Assembly: GCF_019711195.1 (NCBI RefSeq)
Contig: NZ_CP081299.1
Span: 3,942,001-4,006,000 of the forward strand
Source: Dyadobacter sp. NIV53
GTDB taxonomy: Bacteria; Bacteroidota; Bacteroidia; Cytophagales; Spirosomataceae
Length of the DNA: 64,000 nucleotides
Direction of reading: 5' to 3'
Shown here: positions 58,233-64,000 of the stretch, piece by piece
Numbering within the stretch: the stretch's first letter is position 1
How the letters are laid out: each line of letters opens with the position of its first letter
Notes under the pieces: generated by a model
Seen by the model: the letters and a program-made list of their open reading frames with translations, nothing else
The model's database searches: none
What the model was told of the DNA's origin: nothing
Position numbers and translations under genes: made by a program

Positions 58233-58273
58233 ATAAGTTTTGCTTTAAACAAATAATATTTGGCAAAACTTAT
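58233..58273 (-). terminator. Hairpin directly after leuB
   Basis: ATAAGTTTTGC (58233-58243) pairs perfectly with 58263-58273 over 11 bases, loop 19. It lies seven bases past the leuB stop. It is AT-rich, so strength is uncertain. Confidence 0.45.
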
Positions 58274-58279
58274 CAAAAA

Positions 58280-59350
58280 TTAGATTCTCTTCAAAAGTTC
58301 TTCACCTGCAGCTTCTGTATTCAGGATTTTATCAGCTGGCGTGGAAGCATCCTTAATATCATGTGTTCTGTAACCATCTTTTAACAGTTTGTCAACTGCG
58401 GCAATAATTACTTCTGATTCTTCTTTCAGGCCGAATGAAATATCCAGTAATAAAGCAACAGAAAGTACTGAGGCCAATGGATTAGCAACTCCTTTTCCGG
58501 TAATATCATGTGCAGAACCATGGATTGGCTCATATACGCCTGTGCCATCGCCAATAGAGGCAGAAGCAAGCATACCCATTGAACCGGCAATCTGACTCGC
58601 TTCGTCAGTAAGGATATCACCAAAAAGGTTCGCTGTAACGACTACGTCAAAACGACGAGGATCCTTAATCAGCATCATGGCAGCAGAATCTACAAACATG
58701 TGTTCTACTTCAATATCAGGATATTCAGGAGCTAATTTTTGAACAACTTCTCTCCACAATCTGCTTGTTTCAAGTACGTTAGCTTTGTCTACCGAGCAAA
58801 GTTTTTTTCTGCGTGTTCCAGCTGCTTCAAATGCCTTACGTGCAATACGTTCTACTTCATACCGGCTGTATTCTGCAATATCATAAGCCGTATCGCCGTC
58901 ATTTTTGCGCCCTTTTTCTCCGAAATAAATATCTCCTGTTAATTCACGGAAGAAAAGAATATCAGAACCTTTTAATATTTCAGGTTTAATAGAAGAAGCA
59001 CCAAGCAATTCATCAAATAATTTGATCGGGCGTAAATTGGCATACAAACCAAGTTCTTTACGCATTTTCAGCAATCCTTGTTCAGGACGCACTTTTGCAC
59101 TTGGATCGTTGTCATATTTTGGGTGGCCTACTGCTCCGAAAAGAACAGCATCAGAAGCCTTCATTTTTGCCAGTGTTTCGTCCGGAAGAGGATTTCCGGT
59201 AGCTTCAATAGCAACGTGACCAATTAATGCTTCGTCATAAGTAAATTCATGACCGAATTTCTGTGCAATTTTCTCTAAAACTTTTTTACCAACTTCAGTA
59301 ACTTCCTGTCCGATACCGTCACCAGGAACTATTAAGATATTTTTTTTCAT
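58280..59350 (-). CDS. leuB: 3-isopropylmalate dehydrogenase
   Basis: The 356-residue NAD-dependent enzyme oxidises 3-isopropylmalate in leucine synthesis. Features are VPGDGIGQEVTEVG, LGLYANLRPIKLF with the substrate Arg residues, VDSAAMMLIKDPRRFDVVVTANLFGDILTDEAS as the metal and catalytic region (quoted in parts: VDSAAMMLIKDP and ANLFGDILTDEAS), and the NAD loop EPIHGSAHDITGKG. The length is standard. In transcript order it follows the toxin-antitoxin insert and precedes leuA. Confidence 0.96.
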   Translation of the reverse strand: MKKNILIVPGDGIGQEVTEVGKKVLEKIAQKFGHEFTYDEALIGHVAIEATGNPLPDETLAKMKASDAVLFGAVGHPKYDNDPSAKVRPEQGLLKMRKELGLYANLRPIKLFDELLGASSIKPEILKGSDILFFRELTGDIYFGEKGRKNDGDTAYDIAEYSRYEVERIARKAFEAAGTRRKKLCSVDKANVLETSRLWREVVQKLAPEYPDIEVEHMFVDSAAMMLIKDPRRFDVVVTANLFGDILTDEASQIAGSMGMLASASIGDGTGVYEPIHGSAHDITGKGVANPLASVLSVALLLDISFGLKEESEVIIAAVDKLLKDGYRTHDIKDASTPADKILNTEAAGEELLKRI

Positions 59351-59395
59351 TAAAATTAATTGATAACCAGTAAATTATATTGTTTTTAACTTAGC

Positions 59396-59563
59396 TTAAA
59401 GTAATGGGAGATCTTCACCGATTATTTCAAACCTCCTGTATACGGCATCCTGCAATAAAATACTTTCTTCAAAATCGTTTTCCGATTTTCCGTCTACATA
59501 GTTTAAAATGATCTCAATAGAGTCAACAATGTCTTGAGTGTAAACATTATCATCCCGGGTCAT
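59396..59563 (-). pseudogene. HepT-like toxin with internal deletion, 55 aa
   Basis: Reading from ATG 59563, the first 50 residues match HepT/DUF86: MTRDDNVYTQDIVDSIEIIL, then LQDAVYRRFEIIGE. Normally about 50 more residues follow, including the RNase motif R-x4-H-x-Y. Here EIIGE joins directly to DLPLL, which resembles the usual HepT C-terminal end, and the frame is kept. The active site is therefore missing. The ATG overlaps the antitoxin stop (ATGA), so the operon link is intact. A short natural variant cannot be excluded, but no catalytic residues remain. Confidence 0.75.
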
Positions 59564-59838
59564 ATCAGCTGTACAAGATTTGAGAATACATACTTATGAA
59601 TTGACGGCTTGACGGCTTTATATTCAACAAGATCTATTTTTCTCTTGCAAAGTGATTGAAGTACATCTTCAAGGCGAAGTATATCAAACATGGTCATACC
59701 ATTGGCCTCAATCAATAAATCAATATCAATTTGATCTGTTTCTTCGTTACGGGCATATGAGCCAAAAACAGCTGCTCTCACAATGTTCTTTTGCAGTAAA
59801 TATTGTTTTAAATCCTGATATAGCTGTTGTTTGTCCAT
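59560..59838 (-). CDS. MntA-like minimal nucleotidyltransferase antitoxin
   Basis: The 92-residue protein has the exact GS-x10-DxD pattern, beginning GSYARNEE and ending in DID (residues about 26-40), of minimal nucleotidyltransferases. In characterised MntA-HepT systems this enzyme adds AMP to a Tyr of HepT and silences it. The partner HepT here is internally deleted, so the antitoxin may be an orphan kept by chance or for other use. It sits between leuB and the citramalate-type synthase gene within the leu operon. Confidence 0.88.
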   Translation of the reverse strand: MDKQQLYQDLKQYLLQKNIVRAAVFGSYARNEETDQIDIDLLIEANGMTMFDILRLEDVLQSLCKRKIDLVEYKAVKPSIHKYVFSNLVQLI

Positions 59839-59876
59839 TCTCCCTGTTTTTGTTTTTAATGCTTAACAAAGATACC

Positions 59877-61445
59877 TCACAATGCATTAACCATAGGTAA
59901 TTCGGGAGTCAATTCCTTTGCAGGTATACCTATCAGATTCAGCATTTTCTGAGTCGCCATAATAGCAGAAACCGTTTGATCCGAATCCAATCCTCTGGTT
60001 TTCATATCTTTCCCATTTATTTCCCAGGTAATGATCGTTTCGCAAAGCGCATCGGTTTTACCACCCGGTGGAATCCGTACGGTATAATCTGTCAGCATCG
60101 GCAAACTGATACCTTTGATACAATAGATCTTTTTAAGTGCATTCATAAAAGCATCATATTGTCCGTCTCCCTGGGCACTTTCCTCAAAAATTTCTTCGCC
60201 AAATCTTATCTGTAACGTGGCCGAAGGTTTAAGATTTTTAGAATGCGTCAATACGTAATTAACAATGACAACCTTTTCTTCAATCGCATTACTATCCAGA
60301 ACATCTGAAATAATGTAAGGGAGGTCGTCAGGAGTTACTGCTTCCTTGCGGTCGCCCAATTCAATAATTCTCTGGGTAACTTTTTTCAGATCGGCATCAG
60401 CCAGTGTGATACCCAGGTCGCGCAGATTATTCTCAATATTGGCTTTACCAGAAGTTTTTCCGAGTGCGTAAGATCTTAACCTGCCAAAGCGTTCCGGCAT
60501 TAACCTGCTGAAATACAGATTGTTTTTCTTATCTCCATCTGCATGGATACCCGCTGTTTGGGTAAATACACTTTCCCCAACAATTGGTTTATTGGAAGGA
60601 ATCCGGATACCGGAAAATGTCTCTACCAGCTTACTGATAGTGTACAGCGATTTTTCATTGACAGAAGTTTCATATTCAGGCATGAAATCGTTCAGAACGG
60701 CTATGGTACTGGCCAAAGGTGCATTTCCGGTTCTTTCACCCATTCCGTTTACAGTCAGGTGAAGCCCGTGTGCGCCAGCTCTGAGTGCTTCCATTACATT
60801 GGCAACACTCAGGTCATAATCGTTATGTGCATGGAACTCGAAGTGATGATGAGGGTAACGGTCTACTATCGACTTTACAAATTCATAGGATTCTGCAGGT
60901 GTTAAAATTCCTAGTGTATCAGGAAGCAGAATCCTTTTGATTGGCATTGTGGTCAGAAAATCAAGCGCGTCAAAAACATAATCTTTTGAATTCCGCATGC
61001 CGTTACTCCAGTCTTCCAGATATACATTGCATGCTATACCGGAAGATTGTGCCAATTCTATGACATTCCTGATGTCTTCGAAATGCTCAAAGGGGGTCTT
61101 TTTTAACTGATGAGTCAGGTGATTTAGTGATCCCTTAGTCAGCAAATTCATTACTTTGGCACCCGTTTGAAGCATCCAGTTAATAGAAGCTTCGCCATCA
61201 ACAAAGGTCAGTACTTCAATTTTGTCCAGGAAACCGTTAGCTTTTGCCCAATCTGTAATTTTCTTAACAGCCTGAAATTCACCTTCCGACACACGTGCAG
61301 AGGCGACTTCAATGCGATCTACTTTCACTTCCTGCAAGAGAAGCTGGGCAATGGTTAATTTTTCAGATGCGGAAAATGACACACCGCTGGTTTGCTCACC
61401 ATCGCGAAGCGTCGTATCCATTATTTCAATATATCTCCTGTTCAT
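59877..61445 (-). CDS. cimA: Citramalate/isopropylmalate synthase with regulatory domain
   Basis: The 522-residue protein from ATG 61445 ([18 protein letters not shown]) has the HMGL barrel with HAHNDYDLSVAN and NGMGERTGNAPLAS. A C-terminal LeuA-type dimer regulatory domain spans about 390-515 (ATLQIRFGEE, LPMLTDYTVRIPPGG). It differs from the short LeuA nearby and resembles (R)-citramalate synthase, which makes isoleucine precursor from pyruvate. A second isopropylmalate synthase is the alternative. An upstream ATG at 61460 lies inside a family A repeat and is less likely. It sits next to leuD on the same strand. Confidence 0.8.
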   Translation of the reverse strand: MNRRYIEIMDTTLRDGEQTSGVSFSASEKLTIAQLLLQEVKVDRIEVASARVSEGEFQAVKKITDWAKANGFLDKIEVLTFVDGEASINWMLQTGAKVMNLLTKGSLNHLTHQLKKTPFEHFEDIRNVIELAQSSGIACNVYLEDWSNGMRNSKDYVFDALDFLTTMPIKRILLPDTLGILTPAESYEFVKSIVDRYPHHHFEFHAHNDYDLSVANVMEALRAGAHGLHLTVNGMGERTGNAPLASTIAVLNDFMPEYETSVNEKSLYTISKLVETFSGIRIPSNKPIVGESVFTQTAGIHADGDKKNNLYFSRLMPERFGRLRSYALGKTSGKANIENNLRDLGITLADADLKKVTQRIIELGDRKEAVTPDDLPYIISDVLDSNAIEEKVVIVNYVLTHSKNLKPSATLQIRFGEEIFEESAQGDGQYDAFMNALKKIYCIKGISLPMLTDYTVRIPPGGKTDALCETIITWEINGKDMKTRGLDSDQTVSAIMATQKMLNLIGIPAKELTPELPMVNAL

Positions 61446-61447
61446 AG

Positions 61448-61547
61448 GGCGGTCAGCCATCGGCTATCAGCTTTCTGCTTCCTGCCATCGGCTTTCGGCA
61501 AAAACCGAGAATCGATGGCTGATTGCCGAAAGCCGACAGCCCAAAGC
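61448..61547. repeat. Family A repeats between cimA and leuD
   Basis: GCCATCGGCTTTCGGC and GATTGCCGAAAGCC units in opposite orientation form an imperfect long hairpin that fills the gap between the two coding regions and touches the cimA start. Confidence 0.7.
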
Positions 61548-61550
61548 CCT

Positions 61551-62147
61551 TTAATAAATTCTTGCTGCTTCAAATTCCTTAATTTCACTTTTCATCGCCT
61601 GCAAATAATCAATATCATCAAACCCATTGATCATATTGTGTTTTTTGTAGCCGTTGATATAAAAAGTTTCTTTTTCTCCCGTAGCAACTATCGTGATCGT
61701 TTCTTCAGGAAGATTTATTTCCAGTTCTGCTTTTGGATCTGCTTCAATTGCCTGGAAAATCTTATCAAGGAATTCTTCGCTAACCTGAACAGGTAAAATA
61801 CCAATGTTCAGTGAATTACCTTTAAAAATGTCAGCAAAGAAACTGGAAACCACGCAACGGAAACCATAATCATAAATAGCCCAAGCAGCATGTTCCCGGC
61901 TTGATCCGCTTCCAAAGTTGCGGCCACCAATAAGGATTTTGCCTGAATAAATCGGATTATTCAGAACGAAATCCTCTTTTGGCGTATCATCGCCATTGTA
62001 ACGCCAGTCGCGAAATAAATTGTCACCAAATGCTTCCCGCTTGGTAGCTTTAAGAAAACGTGCAGGGATAATCTGATCTGTATCAACGTTTTCTATCGGC
62101 AAAGGAACTGCCGTACTTTTTAATATTGTGAATTTATCGTAAGCCAT
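61551..62147 (-). CDS. leuD: 3-isopropylmalate dehydratase small subunit
   Basis: The 198-residue swivel-domain subunit works with LeuC to isomerise 2- to 3-isopropylmalate. Its pattern is NVDTDQIIPARFL near residues 21-33, LIGGRNFGSGSSREHAAWA, which closes the active site, and the length typical for the family. leuC lies upstream in transcript order but is separated by a GxxExxY insert. The start ATG 62147 fits the family N-terminus MAYDKFTILKSTAVPL. Confidence 0.96.
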   Translation of the reverse strand: MAYDKFTILKSTAVPLPIENVDTDQIIPARFLKATKREAFGDNLFRDWRYNGDDTPKEDFVLNNPIYSGKILIGGRNFGSGSSREHAAWAIYDYGFRCVVSSFFADIFKGNSLNIGILPVQVSEEFLDKIFQAIEADPKAELEINLPEETITIVATGEKETFYINGYKKHNMINGFDDIDYLQAMKSEIKEFEAARIY

Positions 62148-62175
62148 TTTTTTGCTAAATAATGTTTAGTGGTAG

Positions 62176-62806
62176 GTGACACAGAGAACCACGGAGTTAA
62201 GGAGAGGAACACAGAGGTTTATTTAATAGAAATTTAAATTCATTAAATATCTTCGTGATTCTGAACATTTTCCGCTTTTTTGGTCTATGAAACTACATAT
62301 ATTGTTCTTTTATTTAAGAAATCTTTTAATGCCATTTTTTAGTAAAAGCACATTGAAATTTATTAATAAACCTGCTTCTATTTCTGCAAGTTTCATGTAG
62401 GTTAAAATTTGAGCAGTATGAACTGGACTAATTATTTCAACACTTTTCAATTCAACAATAACTTGATTCTCAACAACAAAATCCATTCGGTATCCATATT
62501 CCAGACGTATTTCTTTATAATGAACAGGAATTGGTTTTTGTCGTTCAAAGAATAAACCTGCCCGGGATAATTCATAAGCAAGACATTCCTCATATGCAGA
62601 TTCAAGTAATCCAGGACCTAATTCTTTATGTACTTCAATACAACATCCAATGATCTCTCCCGTAATATCATTTATCACCATAATTCAGCTGTGGTTATAT
62701 ATAATATTATAGACCACAAACTGATATTTGGTCACACAGCTAAGGTTAGAAATATTTAAACAACCTCTGTGGTTCTCCTTTTATCTCTGTGAACCTCTGT
62801 GTAACC
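62176..62806. mobile_element. GxxExxY gene flanked by 45-base imperfect inverted repeats
   Basis: The left repeat (62176-62220) and the right repeat (62762-62806, read on the other strand) are each 45 bases. By hand count they agree at 34 positions; both end ACACAGAGGTT-like. They bracket the GxxExxY gene between leuC and leuD. No transposase is inside, so any mobility would need help from elsewhere. That the unit moved as one piece is inferred from the symmetric ends and its site inside an operon. Confidence 0.5.
62310..62681 (-). CDS. GxxExxY family protein
   Basis: The 123-residue protein has [17 protein letters not shown], holding the family-naming Gly-x-x-Glu-x-x-Tyr, then [20 protein letters not shown]. 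The latter reads like a PD-(D/E)xK nuclease core (Asp, then Glu-x-Lys). The function is not known; a nuclease-like activity has been suggested from fold similarity. Genes of this family often lie inside unrelated operons, as here between leuC and leuD. Its flanking inverted repeats support insertion. Confidence 0.88.
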   Translation of the reverse strand: MVINDITGEIIGCCIEVHKELGPGLLESAYEECLAYELSRAGLFFERQKPIPVHYKEIRLEYGYRMDFVVENQVIVELKSVEIISPVHTAQILTYMKLAEIEAGLLINFNVLLLKNGIKRFLK

Positions 62807-62814
62807 TTACTCAT

Positions 62815-64000
62815 TTACATCAAGTCCCGAGGATCTGTAACTACACCAGTAACCGCTGCGGCAGCAGCCACCAATGGACTAGCCAACAAAGTTCTAGCTC
62901 CCGGGCCCTGACGGCCTTCGAAGTTACGGTTTGAAGTACTTACAGCATATTTACCGGCAGGAATTTTATCATCGTTCATAGCAAGGCAAGCAGAACAACC
63001 AGGCTGACGAAGTTCGAAACCGGCTTCGGTCAGAATATCCAGAATTCCTTCTGCTTTAATCTGAGCTTCAACAATATGAGAACCAGGAACTACCCATGCA
63101 GTAACATTATCCGCTTTTTTACGTCCTTTTACAATAGAGGCAAATGCACGGAAATCTTCAATACGGCCATTGGTACAGCTGCCAATAAAAACGTAATCAA
63201 TTTTCTTGCCCAGCATGGATTCATTTTCATGGAAACCCATGTAATTCAATGACTTATCATAAGTTGCTTTTCCGCCTTCCGTTTCCTCAGCAGTAGGGAT
63301 ATTAAGTGAAATTCCCTGACCCATTCCCGGATTGGTTCCGTAAGTGATCATTGGCTCAATATCAGCCGCATCAAAAGTATATTCTTTGTCAAAAACAGCA
63401 TCTTCATCTGTTTTCAATGTTTTCCAGTATGCCAGTGCTTTTGCCCATTTCTCACCTTTTGGGGCTTGCTCACGGCCGTTGATATAATCAAAAGTAGTTT
63501 GGTCAGGGGCGATCATTCCACCACGTGCACCCATTTCGATACTCATGTTACAAACCGTCATACGGCCTTCCATGCTCATGTTGCGGAATACATCACCAGC
63601 ATATTCCACAAAATAGCCGGTTGCACCAGCTGTTGTCAGTTTTGAAATTACATATAGCGTAACATCTTTTGGAGTAACTGCTTTACCCAGAACACCATTT
63701 ACGTTTACACGCATTTTCTTTGGTTTTGGCTGCATGATACATTGCGAAGAAAGTACCATTTCAACCTCAGAAGTGCCAATCCCAAAGGCAATTGCACCAA
63801 AAGCACCGTGTGTGGAAGTATGAGAATCACCACAAACGATCGTCATGCCGGGAAGCGTAATGCCATTTTCAGGTCCCACAACATGGACAATCCCGTTTCT
63901 TGCATTGCCCAGTCCCCAGTGCGAAATACCGTATTTAGCAGAGTTAGATTCCAAAGCGTCCAGCTGTTTGGCCGAAAGCGGATCCTGTACCGGAAGATGC
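62815..64000 (-). CDS. leuC: 3-isopropylmalate dehydratase large subunit, N-terminus outside window
   Basis: The gene enters from the right edge in frame ([18 protein letters not shown]) and ends at 62815, so about 395 residues are visible and the N-terminus is missing. It belongs to the aconitase family. [14 protein letters not shown] and the Cys-bearing [12 protein letters not shown] and [10 protein letters not shown] supply the three 4Fe-4S ligands, and [20 protein letters not shown] closes the protein. With LeuD it forms the isomerase of leucine synthesis. It heads the visible leu operon. Confidence 0.96.
   Translation of the reverse strand, partial: HLPVQDPLSAKQLDALESNSAKYGISHWGLGNARNGIVHVVGPENGITLPGMTIVCGDSHTSTHGAFGAIAFGIGTSEVEMVLSSQCIMQPKPKKMRVNVNGVLGKAVTPKDVTLYVISKLTTAGATGYFVEYAGDVFRNMSMEGRMTVCNMSIEMGARGGMIAPDQTTFDYINGREQAPKGEKWAKALAYWKTLKTDEDAVFDKEYTFDAADIEPMITYGTNPGMGQGISLNIPTAEETEGGKATYDKSLNYMGFHENESMLGKKIDYVFIGSCTNGRIEDFRAFASIVKGRKKADNVTAWVVPGSHIVEAQIKAEGILDILTEAGFELRQPGCSACLAMNDDKIPAGKYAVSTSNRNFEGRQGPGARTLLASPLVAAAAAVTGVVTDPRDLM

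Noticed and set aside
60543..60905. Plus-strand ORF opposite the cimA-type gene
   Set aside because: Antisense shadow of conserved coding sequence.

Overview
The window is chromosomal DNA of a Bacteroidota bacterium. It is most like the Cytophagales, and Dyadobacter or a close relative is my best guess. The support is a SusC/SusD pair under an ECF sigma/FecR regulator, the gliding protein GldG, Bacteroidota-type TAnnTTTG -7 elements, and moderate-to-low GC. The genus is inferred from gene content and sequence style, not from a search. I found no rRNA, tRNA, CRISPR array, prophage or transposase.

Layout. Positions 1-4620 hold a truncated nicotinamidase-like hydrolase, a conserved unknown protein and a small surface-glycan group (polytopic membrane protein, GT2, DUF5672). 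Positions 4705-10142 hold a frameshifted OmpA-type protein, tpiA, a double retropepsin-PDZ protein, a frameshifted mnmD, gmhA and a NUDIX hydrolase. Positions 10232-23662 hold a large SNF2/SWIM helicase, a five-bladed-propeller glycosidase-like protein, 5-formyl-THF cyclo-ligase, a eukaryote-type NADP isocitrate dehydrogenase, a BamA-like barrel, an AT-rich ATPase + TOPRIM pair (candidate defence module), an aspartate aminotransferase and a PaaE-like reductase. Positions 23783-36649 are mostly minus strand: a BlaR1-like/BlaI pair with three matching palindromic operators, dnaN, gldG, DUF1080, a GH110-like beta-helix protein (plus strand), rnr, an exonuclease, a small unknown gene and lipB.

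Positions 36930-55127 are plus strand. They hold YraN, a PVC-type cytochrome/propeller protein, sigma factor, FecR, SusC, SusD, then a planctomycete-style set (DUF1549/DUF1553 cytochrome, DUF1501, DUF2231-cytochrome-LRR) and a sugar phosphate isomerase/epimerase. This reads as one regulated carbohydrate uptake and oxidation locus. Positions 55224-64000 hold msrC, purU and a minus-strand branched-chain amino acid operon: leuC, leuD, a citramalate/isopropylmalate synthase, leuB, leuA. That operon carries two foreign inserts: a GxxExxY gene bounded by 45-bp inverted repeats, and an MntA antitoxin with an internally deleted HepT toxin.

Two themes run through the window. First, four genes are broken by single-base length changes, mostly in runs of seven or eight A. 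This could be sequencing error, decay or slippage, and the window alone cannot separate these. Second, the gaps between genes carry several families of short palindromic repeats, including a four-unit array at 50704-51050 whose stems keep pairing despite base changes.
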